Part shown: positions 28,194 through 38,037 of the stretch, piece after piece
Numbering within the stretch: position 1 is the stretch's first letter
Layout of the letters: each line of letters begins with the position of its first letter
From: CS4-C045 sp963844115
GTDB lineage: Bacteria; Planctomycetota; Planctomycetia; Pirellulales; UBA7805
Direction: 5' to 3'
Length of the DNA stretch: 64,000 nucleotides
Assembly: GCA_963844115.1 (NCBI GenBank)
Contig: CAWJNN010000048.1
Location: 16,838-80,837, forward strand
Translations under genes and position numbers: made by a program
The notes under the pieces: model-generated
The model's database searches: none
What the model was told of the DNA's origin: nothing
The model's input: only the letters and a program-made list of their open reading frames with translations

Positions 28194-28760
28194 TCAGATC
28201 ATCATTCCAGCCCACGCGAAGTAGGCAATGGTTCCAAGGGCAATCGGAATTCCGTACGGCAACAGCATCATGCTGCTTTTTCGTTCCGCAGCAATCGCTG
28301 CTAGCTGTTCAGGATCGCGAATTACTGCGATCTCGTTCAGGATATTACCGAATTGTTGGCGATGCTTGCTCCACGCACCACGCCACAGCACCATACCGAC
28401 GGCAATGATGCCACCAAGAATGGCGGAAACACAAAAGGCGTAGAACGTCACGCCTGGCCAGACCCATGCTCCGATACCCGCCATCAATTTCACGTCGCCG
28501 GCACCCATGCCACCGATCGCGTAGGCTGGCAACAACAGGGCCAGACCAACCGCCGTTCCCACGACACTCCACATCAGTCCGGGCCAACCAAAGGCCATCG
28601 TGCTGTAGATCCAGCCGCTGATGATCATCGGGAAGGTGATCCAGTTGGGAACTTTCAGTTTCCAGCCGTCAATGACGGCGGCCACAACCAGGACGATACT
28701 GACAAGCCAGATTAGCCAGGTGTGATCCGCGGGCGAACTGTAAGCAATAAGCGTATTCAT
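28194..28760 (-). CDS. tadV: Prepilin peptidase TadV/CpaA
   Basis: This A24-family aspartyl peptidase cleaves the Flp and TadE leader peptides at the membrane. The 188-residue product has about six helices. The first catalytic Asp is in VAAVIDGWKLKVPNWITFP and the second is in the GxGD motif of GGMGAGDVKLMAGIGAW. The short form without the methylase domain is typical of Tad systems. It is transcribed with flp upstream and tadE downstream. Confidence 0.9.
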   Translation of the reverse strand: MNTLIAYSSPADHTWLIWLVSIVLVVAAVIDGWKLKVPNWITFPMIISGWIYSTMAFGWPGLMWSVVGTAVGLALLLPAYAIGGMGAGDVKLMAGIGAWVWPGVTFYAFCVSAILGGIIAVGMVLWRGAWSKHRQQFGNILNEIAVIRDPEQLAAIAAERKSSMMLLPYGIPIALGTIAYFAWAGMMI

Positions 28761-28767
28761 GTGTTGT

Positions 28768-28977
28768 TTACCTTCTCACCAGTGTTTGTAATTCCTGCGA
28801 CACGAGTACGCCGCGCGAAGAGGAACACAAATGTGCTTTCTCCAACTCAACTCTAGGTCGCCAGGCGAATAGATGCGCGTAACGAGGAGCGAATATCCAA
28901 CTGACGACAACGGCGAATAGGGTAAAGAAATAGACCAGATGCTGGACGGCGCCTGTTAGTGCTTCTGTAGGGATCAT
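28768..28977 (-). CDS. Small hypothetical membrane protein in the Tad locus
   Basis: The 69-codon frame ends eight bases before the tadV start. It has one hydrophobic segment (LVYFFTLFAVVVSWIFAP). I do not recognise a family and the C-terminal half is unremarkable. It could be a real small Tad accessory gene or a chance frame. Confidence 0.35.
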   Translation of the reverse strand: MIPTEALTGAVQHLVYFFTLFAVVVSWIFAPRYAHLFAWRPRVELEKAHLCSSSRGVLVSQELQTLVRR

Positions 28978-29006
28978 TTCGATTCTCTACCTATATGCAA
29001 ACAAAT

Positions 29007-29036
29007 CCCCTCGGTGCCAAAAAAGGCACCGAGGGG
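29007..29036 (-). terminator. Hairpin terminator after flp
   Basis: A perfect 12-bp stem (29007-29018 with 29025-29036) closes a six-base A/T loop. On the minus strand it is followed by a T-rich stretch. It lies 66 bases after the flp stop. It would let the abundant pilin mRNA end early while some transcripts continue into tadV. Confidence 0.75.
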
Positions 29037-29102
29037 TTCGTTTTGTCCGTTCGGCGACGCCCGGCACTTGCGTGCCATGGCGACCGCCTGGATATCAGAC
29101 GC

Positions 29103-29285
29103 CTAGTTGGCGGCGCCGATCGAAGCCGCAACGTTGCTGAACGTCGTGTTGGCGTTCGTGCCAATGGCGCTAACAGCGGCCAGGCAAACGATGATAATCA
29201 AGGCCAGCATGACGGCGTATTCAACCGCGGTCGGGCCATCTTCGGATACCAAGAACTGCTGTACTTTCTTCGCGAACTTCTTCAT
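29103..29285 (-). CDS. flp: Flp/Fap type pilin
   Basis: Flp is the major subunit of Tad pili. The 60-residue precursor starts MKKFAKKVQQFLVSEDG. The predicted cut is after Gly17, leaving PTAVEYAVML with the Flp signature Glu-Tyr at mature positions 5-6, then a single hydrophobic helix. AGGAAG lies at good spacing before the ATG at 29285, unusual in this window and fitting strong expression. It is the first gene of the Tad run and is followed by a hairpin terminator. Confidence 0.92.
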   Translation of the reverse strand: MKKFAKKVQQFLVSEDGPTAVEYAVMLALIIIVCLAAVSAIGTNANTTFSNVAASIGAAN

Positions 29286-29618
29286 CTGTCTTCCTCTTTC
29301 TAGGTCGCTGCCGCTGTGCGGCAGAGCAATACCTCTTTGGAATATACGCGGGTCGCGAACGAGTTCGCCAAGGTCCAACGCGGTCCTTACGGCGTCATCG
29401 CCCGTAAATCGACCCAAAAATCAAAAGGAACTTTTTATGGCTCGTTAGAAAACGGGCCGCGTCAAACGCATCAGCTTCCTGATCCATTCGACACTGAAAC
29501 ACTAGGTCGGAATTCGTGCCTGTCAATCTGTTACCCCTGAATTGATCAGAAAAACTTTGCACTTTCCCGAAACGTTGCCGTTGGTAAACATTCTCCTGCA
29601 TCGCCTTACTACGTTCCG
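29286..29618. promoter_or_regulatory. Upstream region of flp
   Basis: No gene is evident in these 333 bases. On the minus strand a small hairpin (CTGCCG and CGGCAG arms, about 29306-29326) lies in the flp leader, with a TATATT sequence about 20 bases further upstream as a possible -10 element. This is a weak call by eye only. Confidence 0.3.
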
Positions 29619-31275
29619 TTAGAATGCGCGTGCTCTGGGCCATACAACCGTTATGACCGGGCGCTGCAATTCGTCGTATACCGCAGTCGAGTTCGTTTCG
29701 ATGCCCGCGCTCAGTAATCGCTGCTCAACTTCAGAAGCTCGACCCGTCTCAGAGAATTCGACAAAACGAATCTCGGTCCCTTGACGCCGCAACAGTTGCA
29801 GCGCGGCACCCTCCAGATACGGGACTGCTGCGGGAAGTCCTGGGGCCTGGCCAAATCGAGCGTCACCGTCGGGGCAAGCGACTACGTGAACGTTCTGGTC
29901 GTGGTGCGTCAGGTAGGCCAAGGGCCAGTAACTCCACCACTCAGTCGCCACGGCAACAACAGAATCGCAATGACCAGCTTCACCGAGCAAGTAATGCGCG
30001 ATCGCCTGTTTCGGCTCGATCTGCCCTGTGCGGAAAGCAAAATGAGCCTCGCCACCGGTACGATCGATGAACTGGAAGTAATTCGTATAAAAGCCGAAAA
30101 CCAATAGCCAGCCGGCCGCGATGCCGGCCAGACTTGTAACAGCAGGTCTCTGCATGGAATACCAATACAGCCCAAACGCGACGAACAAGCTGCCTGGTGC
30201 AATCAGACAGATACCGTAGCGTTCGTTACCCGCCGCGATCGCCATTGGACCCGCGAAAAGGAAAAACATCCAGACAGTGGCGATGGTACCCACGGCAAGC
30301 AGCCGCTGCTCGACCCTGTCCCACCCGTATTGCCACAATCCGTAACCGGCGACAACGGTCAGAACTCCGACAAACAACGTCAGCCCGAACGTCGAAAACA
30401 CGCCCGTTCCGCCCGGTGCACCGGCGATGTAGCGATAAACGGTTGTCCCCGTCAACAAGTCGAAAAAGTTCTGGATGAATACCATGTAATGAACGGGCGA
30501 CACCAATCTACGGCCGGCAAGCTGCACCCACGGCCAAATCGATAAGGCGACTCCCATCATCAGTAGCGCGAACGTTAGCCACGACAGCCGCCAAATCCAA
30601 CGGCTTTTGGCCGCAAAGATGCTTTTCACCAGTGCCGGCCAGGCAAGAATGAATAGGGCACTCGCTGGAAACGGGACCAAGAATACGTTGGTCGGATGAA
30701 CCACCACCGCAAAAGCCTGAAATAACCCTCCGATGCGCTAACCAACGAATCGGCTGCTGCCGACGTTGAACCGCCAGCAGGCTGAAATAGATGACTGGTA
30801 AGGAAAACAGAACTGTCTGGCTGGCATCCCAGGCAAACCGGCAATAGGCAATGTTGATTGGTAACACGGCCAAAGCGACGGATGACCAAACGGCCGGACG
30901 CCGTCCGAACGTATAACTGCAAAGCAAATAGTTGACCAGCAATGCCATGAGTCCGCTGATCAAGACCGGCAGACGCAATAGTCCGATCGAGGGCTTGCAA
31001 AACGTGTGCAGAACCACCTGCGGTCCGAAGTGAAACACGTTGAGCACGTTGCCGGTCGGTGTCGTAAGCGTCTCCAACTGACCGTCAATCCAGCGCTGTG
31101 CCTGCACACCCATCCAGGCTTCGTCGCCGTTGATTCCCGGAACATGGTCCAGACGCCACGCTCGGAAAAAGATGGCAACGGCCAGTAGAGCAACCACGTT
31201 GGCCCAGATTAGCCAGCGCAGTGCAAAACGGCGCTCGGATCGCTCGCTCGGATTTCGTCCCGTCAAAGTGCTCAC
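29619..31275 (-). CDS. Dolichyl-phosphate-mannose-protein mannosyltransferase-like membrane protein, frame broken
   Basis: The product of about 550 residues has some ten membrane helices and a soluble C-terminal domain. The first loop, AWRLDHVPGINGDEAWMGV, has the acidic GT-C catalytic signature of PMT/ArnT-type enzymes that use lipid-linked sugars. The start is a GTG at 31275 with AGGGGA six bases upstream. The frame breaks at 30735-30738 (GCGC). Restoring two bases joins IRWLA to RIGGLFQAFAVVVHPTN. It is divergent from the YfhO-like gene and lies in a cluster of surface glycan genes. The sugar and target are unknown. Confidence 0.75.
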
Positions 31276-31514
31276 CCAATTTCCCCTTGCTAGAACGTAT
31301 CTCACGGGGCGGGGCGCGAGCGAAATCGATAGCCGACACCATCGACACAACCGTCATAGTCTGCGGCCGCTGTGCGAAGAGCGTGTCGCGTGGTCTGATT
31401 GGGCCCACGAGTCCCGCCGTGGACCACCCGTAAAGTGCTATGTTTCAACAGGTTCGCCGGAGCCGCGAGAGCGGCTGGAACCACAACACGTGCGACCTGC
31501 GGGGGTCTCTGGTC

Positions 31515-33796
31515 ATGTCACGATGTGCCAACATCGTCGGACAACTAGCTGCGCTACCGGTGCGCGGTTTTCGCCGCTTGTTGATCGCCCGCGCTGAATC
31601 ACCCGTTCTGGCGACACCACCCGTTCTGACGAATACGGTCGCTTACGGCCAAGAGACTCGACGCCTGCTGTTCGTCGTTGCGGCGGGCTGTAGTCTGCTG
31701 CTTCTGCTATTGATGGCCGTGCCGATGATGTTCGGCCGCGTCTATGTGGCTGACGACTTGGGCCAGTTCCATCTTCCTGCCCGGGCATTTTATGCCGGTT
31801 GCCTTGCGGAGGGACACGCGTTCGATTGGTGGCCCCAACTCTACAACGGAATGTACTTAACCGGTGAAGGTCAGGCCGGAACGTATCATCCATTGCACCT
31901 GTCTCTCTATCGACTGTTCCCGTTGTGGCTGGCTTTCGACCTCGAAGTCTGGCTGAACTATCCCTTCATGCTGCTCGGCATGTTTCTTTGGTTGCGCCGC
32001 CGGCTGGTCCGAGCTGATGTTGCGATGTTTGGAGCGATGGCGTTCACGTTTTCGGGATTTAACCTACTGCATTTCGTACACGTCAATGCAATCGCCGTCG
32101 TCGCGCACATCCCCTGGTTGCTTTGGGCCGTGGATCGAGCGATCGACCGCCGATCGCATTTGGCATCGTCGCTGGCCATTATCGCAGTTTTAACAGCATC
32201 CCAAATCTTGCTCGGATATCCGCAATACGTCTGGTTCTCGCTGATCGCCGAGGTCAGTTATCTCTTGTGGCGGACGCGATCGCCGGGAATCCTGGTCGCC
32301 TTCGCCGCCGCCAAGCTGATCGCTGTGGTGATCGGGGCTGTGCAATGGCTGCCGACGTTCGAGTCGTTGCAAGGCTCCGTTCGCGAAATCGCCGCGCGAG
32401 TTTCTTTAACAATGGCTCGCTCCACCCCCTGAACCTGGTTCAGCTGTTGGCACCCTACCTGTACGAAACACGGGTGGTCGGCCAGAACACGCACGAATTG
32501 GGGCTTTACGTCGGTGGCGTGCCGCTACTGCTATGTTGCTGGTTACTGTTACGCGGTACTTCGTCGCGACGACACAAACCGGTTGTGCACTTCTGTTATC
32601 TTTTGGCGCCGCTGGCATTGCTGTTGGCGATGGGGTCGTACGCTTACGTCTACCACCTCCAGACCTGGCTGCCCGTGGTAGGAAGTTTTCGGTTCCCGTG
32701 CCGCACGATCGTACTCTTTCATCTTGCCATGGCCGTGCTCGCTGCCATTGGCCTGGATCAAATTATTCGAAATCCGGCCGGCACTGGAATTTCCCTTTAT
32801 CAATCCGCGGCGACATCATCCGCGATGCTGTGGTGGATCGTCGCGGCTTCGGTAGTGCTGGCCGCAGCCGCTCCGTTGCTTTGGTGGGACCACGTAGCGC
32901 ACTGGCCATTCGTCGTAGCTGGCCCGTTGCTTCTGACCTGTGCCGCCTGGTTGATCCGGCAAGCCGAACGCGGAGTGACCTGGGCGGTCATTGGCCTGAT
33001 CGTGCTGACCGCCGTCGACCAGGGAATCTACGGTCTAAGCTATGCCGTCCTTTCACGGACAGCGCCGCTGGACACCTTTGCCAACGATCCGGCAATTCGG
33101 CCCGCCGGCGAAGCCGGCGACCGGGTGGCGCTAGACGTCGATTCGGCGCTTCGCGTTGGCACACGAACAGGCAATCAATTGCTGCTCGCTGGGTGGACTC
33201 GTGTTGGAGGCTACGTCGGTTTGCCACCTCGACGTACGCTGGACTATCGTCAGCCGAGTGCACTCCGCGCCGCGGCCGTTCAATGGACAAGCCGCCAACA
33301 CAATGATCCGCCGCGATCCTCTTTCGAGCGCGTCGAAGATGCGGTTCCTGCCATTCGATTGGTCAGCGAATGTGTTTACTCGACAACTCCTGCCGAGGAT
33401 CTGAAGGACATCGATATCGCAACGACCGCGCTGGTCGACGTACGGCTGAACCTATCCGGCGGCGAGGCCGGAGAGGTGGTCTTGCTGGAGAATAACCCTG
33501 GCCATGTTTCGCTGCTGACGAATACCCACGGTCGACAGTTACTGGTCGTGGCACAGAGCTTTCACTCTGGGTGGCACGCGTTCGTCGATGGACGACCCGC
33601 CCCGGTTCGTCGCGTGAATGGCGATTTTGTGGGCTGTGACGTTTCGGAGGGTGAGCACCACGTCGAACTCTTATTCCGCCCGATCAGCCTGAAAAAAGGC
33701 ACAACTCTTAGTTGGTGCGGGCTAGGTTTGTTGGTGTGTGGTTTTATTGCAACACGCCAACGGAAACGCCCGCAGCAAGAGGCCAAGAAACAATGA
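31515..33796 (+). CDS. YfhO-like membrane protein, frame broken
   Basis: The product of about 760 residues has more than ten helices and a C-terminal soluble domain of the YfhO type (LLVVAQSFHSGWHAFVDGRPAPVRRVNGDFVG). YfhO proteins take part in glycosylating cell-wall polymers. ADDLGQFHLPARAFYAG near the first loop is the acidic GT-C-like motif. One base is missing at about 32394-32399 (GCGCG); correction gives REIAAASFFNNGSLHPLN. The start is unsure: 31515 has a G-rich sequence upstream, 31440 is also possible. Its stop overlaps the next gene by four bases (ATGA). Confidence 0.75.
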
Positions 33797-34866
33797 GACG
33801 TGAAGGTTTGGACCATGTGCGGCTGAGCGTCGTGCTACCGGTATTCAACGAGCGTGCCGTGCTGGCTGAACTGCTGGAGCAGGTTCTTGCGGCGGTCCAG
33901 CAGTGCCGCGCGGAAGCAGAAGTCATCTTCGTCAACGACGGTTCGAGTGACGGATCGGGCGAGCTGTTAGACGAATTGGCGGCCATGTGCTCCGACGTGA
34001 AGGTCCTACATCTCTCACGTAACTTCGGTCATCAAGCGGCCGTGCAGGCGGGGCTGGAACACGCTGGCGGTGACGCCGTCGTCCTGATGGACTCGGACCT
34101 CCAAGATTCCCCCGACGCCATTCCACAGTTCTTTGCGAAGTGGCAGGAAGGATTCGATGTCGTTTACGCCGTACGAACCAATCGCAAGGAAAACTTTGTT
34201 AAGCGTTGTCTGTTTGCCGGATTCCACCGTTTTCTGAGCTGCATTGCCACGACGGATATACCGTCGGACGCAGGTATCTTCGGATTGCTGGATGCCGATG
34301 TCGTGCGTGAGATCGTGAGTCTGGACGAGCGGGATCGCTATCTTCCCGGTTTGCGTAGTTGGGTCGGTTTTAAACAAACGGGCATCGTTGTCGAACGGCT
34401 GGCTCGGTACGATTTACAGCCGCGCGTTTCGATACGGGGTCTTTGGAATCTGGCCAAGACCGCGATCTTCGGGTTCTCGTCCTTTCCGCTCACCCTGTTC
34501 TACCTGATTGGCTACTCGGCATTCCTGGTGTTTGTGGGGCTGAGCGGCTATGCGTTGTACTGCAAGCTTTTTACCAGCCTGGCGATTCCAGGGTGGACGT
34601 CTCACGTCTTAAGTGCGAGTTTCTTTGGTGCGTTGAACGCGCTGGGCATTAGTATTCTGGGTGAGTACGTCACGCGCATCTACGATCAGGTCCGCGGCCG
34701 CCCGCTGTATTTGGTCGCTCGACGCGTCAATTGCGACCAGCGATCTACGCGATCTACGCCGCCGGAAGAGGACTCGTTTGAGCTAACAGGCCTTCTTTCG
34801 GAAGCCGAATCCTTGCTGCAGGCCTTCGGTGGCGCAGACCACCTAGAGGAATCGCCGACGGGTTGA
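33793..34866 (+). CDS. Family 2 glycosyltransferase, DPM/GtrB-like
   Basis: The 357-residue product transfers a sugar from a nucleotide donor, probably to a polyprenyl phosphate. RLSVVLPVFNERAVL, EVIFVNDGSSDGSGE and VVLMDSDLQDSPDAIPQF are the GT-A nucleotide and DxD-type metal sites. Two C-terminal helices (LTLFYLIGYSAFLVF and later) anchor it in the membrane, followed by GEYVTRIYDQVRGRPLYLV, a GtrB/ArnC signature. It overlaps the YfhO-like gene by four bases, so the pair probably supplies a lipid-linked sugar and uses it. Confidence 0.9.
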   Translation: MRREGLDHVRLSVVLPVFNERAVLAELLEQVLAAVQQCRAEAEVIFVNDGSSDGSGELLDELAAMCSDVKVLHLSRNFGHQAAVQAGLEHAGGDAVVLMDSDLQDSPDAIPQFFAKWQEGFDVVYAVRTNRKENFVKRCLFAGFHRFLSCIATTDIPSDAGIFGLLDADVVREIVSLDERDRYLPGLRSWVGFKQTGIVVERLARYDLQPRVSIRGLWNLAKTAIFGFSSFPLTLFYLIGYSAFLVFVGLSGYALYCKLFTSLAIPGWTSHVLSASFFGALNALGISILGEYVTRIYDQVRGRPLYLVARRVNCDQRSTRSTPPEEDSFELTGLLSEAESLLQAFGGADHLEESPTG

Positions 34867-34870
34867 ATAT

Positions 34871-34950
34871 CGTTTAACGCCCAGCCGCAGCGCCGGCATT
34901 TCTATTGGTATCCGGCAATCTGGCCGGTGCCTGCGGCTGGGCGTTAAACG
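34871..34950. repeat. Perfect 20-bp inverted repeat, CGTTTAACG..GCCGCAG family
   Basis: Arms 34871-34890 and 34931-34950 are exact complements. The element starts five bases after the glycosyltransferase stop. A related copy lies at 52792-52868. It belongs to a dispersed family of palindromes and may end transcription. Confidence 0.75.
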
Positions 34951-35039
34951 GCAAGGACTCGTCGAACCGCCTCAAGGCGAAACTGCAAGCGCCTCAACAC
35001 GCCGATCACGCTCGGCTACAATGCGTCCGCTATAATTCG

Positions 35040-35183
35040 ACTGGCCCGGTGATCATCTACTTTGGCCTGGGTTACGTGCCGGCCGCGCGGTGGTTCAAGA
35101 TTGGTTTCCTGATCTCTCTGTTTCACTTGGGCATTTGGCTGGGAATTGGCCTGCCGTATTGGAAATGGCTGGGATGGTGGTAA
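35040..35183 (+). pseudogene. Remnant of a DASS/SLC13-type sodium:anion symporter
   Basis: Only the last ~47 residues of a transporter remain. VIIYFGLGYVPAARWFKIGF and IWLGIGLPYWKWLGWW look like the final helix and WW-end of DASS permeases. Upstream, the frame runs straight into the inverted repeat at 34871-34950 and has no further match. The body of the gene has been deleted, perhaps together with the arrival of the repeat. The family call is from memory and moderate. Confidence 0.45.
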
Positions 35184-35246
35184 TCGCGCGGCGTTTCCCG
35201 TCTGGACTGGCACGAAGGGATCCCGCCCCGATCGAACTGCAGAAAC

Positions 35247-35268
35247 GAATTTTTGTAAATCCAGTTAC
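35247..35268. repeat. Decayed single arm of the 6278-6340 repeat family
   Basis: This 22-base stretch matches the right arm of the perfect repeat at 6318-6340 at about 18 of 22 positions. No partner arm is found nearby. Confidence 0.45.
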
Positions 35269-35298
35269 GTCACCTGGCCGTCTACCACACATCGCCGT

Positions 35299-36385
35299 TC
35301 ACGCGGTGGGCTTTTGCGCAAAGGCGGGCCGCCAACTCCAATTCGCCGCTTCCAACAACTCAAGGATCGCGATCGGACTGCGCGCTGCGCCCAGACAAAG
35401 CAGCGGGGCGGTCAGCGCTCCCCAATATTGGTTTATCTCCAGGCCAACCATGGCGAAGAGCATTACGAAGGTCAACGCCGTCAACGTGGCATAGCGGCCC
35501 GCAGGCGTGGCCCAGGACGCAAAACCAAGCAGCGCGAGGGGAAAGTAGATGGCGGTGACCCATTGAGGCAGGATCAGCAGGAAGCTGTTCATTTGCACGG
35601 TCGACAACAGAAACGGCAGGCCGCCGAATTGCAGCCAGCCTTGAGCATGGGACGTTGCCTCGGGCAGCCGCCAGGCGTCGACCTGAGCACAGTGCCAGAG
35701 AAAAAACAGACCGTAGGCCGCCAGTCCGGCAAACCACAGACCCGCCTCCTTCCAGCGCCGCTGCCAGACGGCGACGCACATTCCCAAGACACAATAGGGC
35801 CCGGCCAAATCGCGGACGAATACCGCGGCAATTCCGCAAGCGATTCCCAACTTGTTCCGCCCGATCCCCAGCGCACACACGGACAAGGCAATCAACGTTC
35901 CGGCCCACAGCACCGGCATCACGTACAGGTTGGACAGAAAGCAGGGCAGAAAACCGCCCGCCATCAAGACGATACACAGCGCCGAGTGCAAGCGACCGCC
36001 TTCACGTGCGGTCCATTCAAAGGCCAGCAGCATCGTGGCGATCGCCAACCCACCTGATCAGCGCCTTGCCGAAGACCGGGTCGGGCAAAATTCCAATCAA
36101 CCACATCGGCAACGGCGTGCGCCAATTGAATACGCTGCGCGTCGGATAGCCGCGCAGAACCAATTCGGCCGCGGTCGCTGCGTAGTACGTTTCACCCGCG
36201 CGAATACGATCCACTTCGGCCTGGTAGAGCGCGATATCGTTTGCCCCCTCGCGCTGCTTGTCGGCAAACCCCTGCGCGATCGGCGCGAGCGTCACGGCAA
36301 CGCCGACAACGATCGTGAGTGCAACGAGCACCAGCATCAGACGCGCGTTGCGTTGTTGCCAGAGCACAAGACGTGAATCCATCAT
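35299..36385 (-). CDS. Multi-pass membrane protein, GT87/DUF2029-like, frame broken
   Basis: The product of about 362 residues has eight or more helices. An N-terminal anchor leads into a periplasmic loop with EGANDIALYQAEVDRIRAGE, which holds the acidic residues typical of GT87 polyprenyl-sugar transferases. The frame breaks at about 36046-36053, in a GGTGGG run 10-15 bases from a GCGC. Removing one G joins FGKALIR to WLAIATMLLAFEW. The start at 36385 is preferred; an upstream extension to 36502 lacks membrane character. Substrate unknown. Confidence 0.6.
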
Positions 36386-36568
36386 CAGAGTAGCGCCAGA
36401 GTGGACGAAAGGCTGTGGACAAAGGGCTAAGGCAGCACAAACAGTATCGTCCAACAGGCAACGCGTGGTTTGCGACGATGTAGGCCGACAGTCAGAAAGC
36501 ACACAACCGCCATAACTGGCTGGCGCTTATAACCGTCGTGCACGGTGCGCTGAATCCGCTGCCGGCGG

Positions 36569-37876
36569 TTACGGCTGCTCTTCCGCCGCTGCCGCGCGGG
36601 CGGCATCACCTTTGGAAAGCCCCGATGCTCGCGAGTCGTCCTTGAACAGCACGGCGAACAGCACCATGATCACGGCCGCGCCGACGGTGGGAATCATCCA
36701 GAATGTCTTCCAGCCGCTGAGAATCTGAGCGGTCTGTGCGGCGGTCGGGTTTTCGATGACAGGCACGATGGCGTTGAACAGCTGTCCCGAAACGATGCTG
36801 CCGATCAACATGCCGACGCCCAGCGTCAGCAACACCAGAAATCCCTGCGCCTGACCACGGATTTCGGGCGTCGACTTCTTGTCCACGTAGATCTGCCCCG
36901 TAACGAAGAAAAAGTCGTAGCAGATTCCGTGCAACAGGATACCTCCAATAATCATCCACAGGACGCTTTCTTCAGCAGCCATGGAAAACAACGCATAACG
37001 CACAACCCACGCCAACATTCCCACAAACAACATCCATTTTATGCCGAGCACTCGAAAGAAAAACGGCATGGCCAGCATAAACACGACCTCTGCCCACTGG
37101 CCAAACGACATTTTGAATCCTGGATTCTCGATGCCCAAGGCGTTCACAAAGACCGGCGCGTAAGCGTAGTAGGCAGACAGTGGTATGCAGATTAAGAGCG
37201 AGCTGATAATGAATATCCAGAATGACGGGCTGCCGAGTTTGACGAGCGCAGCGAGGCCAGAAATTTCGGCGAAATTTGGCTTTTTCCCTTTCGCTGCCGA
37301 AGGCGTATGAGGAAGGGAAAAACTATACAGGCCCATCAGCAAACCAGCACCGCCGGCAATCTGCAATGGCAATGGCGATTCGTCCGCCTGAAATACCTTA
37401 CTGACCACCGTCCCGGCAACAATCCAGCCCAGCGTTCCAAAGACGCGGATCAGCGGAAACCAGTATTCGGAGTTTGTGATGTGGTGAAAAGCAAGCGTAT
37501 TGGTCAGCCCCAGCGTTGGCATGTAACAAAGCATGTGCACCAACAGCAACGAGATAAACAAGAACCCCGAGGCTGATTCGCCGCCGGCAACCACCGGAGC
37601 GGCGAAAATTGCGATCCCACCTAACAGATGCAGAACGCCCAAAACACGCTCGGTGGAAAAATACCGGTCCGCAACCATCCCCAGAAAGAATGGCGAGATA
37701 ATGGCGGCAATGGGACCAACGGTGTATGCCCAATAGATCTCCTTGCCCAGACCGATCTTGCCCATGTAGTTACCGACCGTGACATACCACGCACCCCATA
37801 TAAAGAACTGGATGAACATCATCACAGCTAAACGGACGTTGACGCCAACGTTTGTCGCAGAAGGAGCGGTGGACAT
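36569..37876 (-). CDS. MFS permease, nucleoside:H+ symporter-like
   Basis: The 435-residue product has twelve helices. The opening VRLAVMMFIQFFIWGAWYVTVGNYM and the block GMVADRYFSTERVLGVLHLLGG resemble NupG/XapB-type nucleoside permeases. SGIWxxx-like sugar or phosphate motifs are absent. The tail is Ala-rich and charged. The ATG at 37876 has AAAGG about eight bases upstream, so an upstream extension to 37951 is not needed. It is a single-gene unit. Confidence 0.78.
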   Translation of the reverse strand: MSTAPSATNVGVNVRLAVMMFIQFFIWGAWYVTVGNYMGKIGLGKEIYWAYTVGPIAAIISPFFLGMVADRYFSTERVLGVLHLLGGIAIFAAPVVAGGESASGFLFISLLLVHMLCYMPTLGLTNTLAFHHITNSEYWFPLIRVFGTLGWIVAGTVVSKVFQADESPLPLQIAGGAGLLMGLYSFSLPHTPSAAKGKKPNFAEISGLAALVKLGSPSFWIFIISSLLICIPLSAYYAYAPVFVNALGIENPGFKMSFGQWAEVVFMLAMPFFFRVLGIKWMLFVGMLAWVVRYALFSMAAEESVLWMIIGGILLHGICYDFFFVTGQIYVDKKSTPEIRGQAQGFLVLLTLGVGMLIGSIVSGQLFNAIVPVIENPTAAQTAQILSGWKTFWMIPTVGAAVIMVLFAVLFKDDSRASGLSKGDAARAAAAEEQP

Positions 37877-38037
37877 GCTTTGCCTTTCGTAAGCTAGATC
37901 GAGTCGGCGGACCACACCCATGAGATCCGCGGCAACTACCATCAGCGGCACTAACTTAACAGGTTGATCCCTCGGCTGAAAAGTAGTCGCGCGTCATTTC
38001 GGCTGCACGACTGCCGCTTGCTAAAAAGACTGGACTG

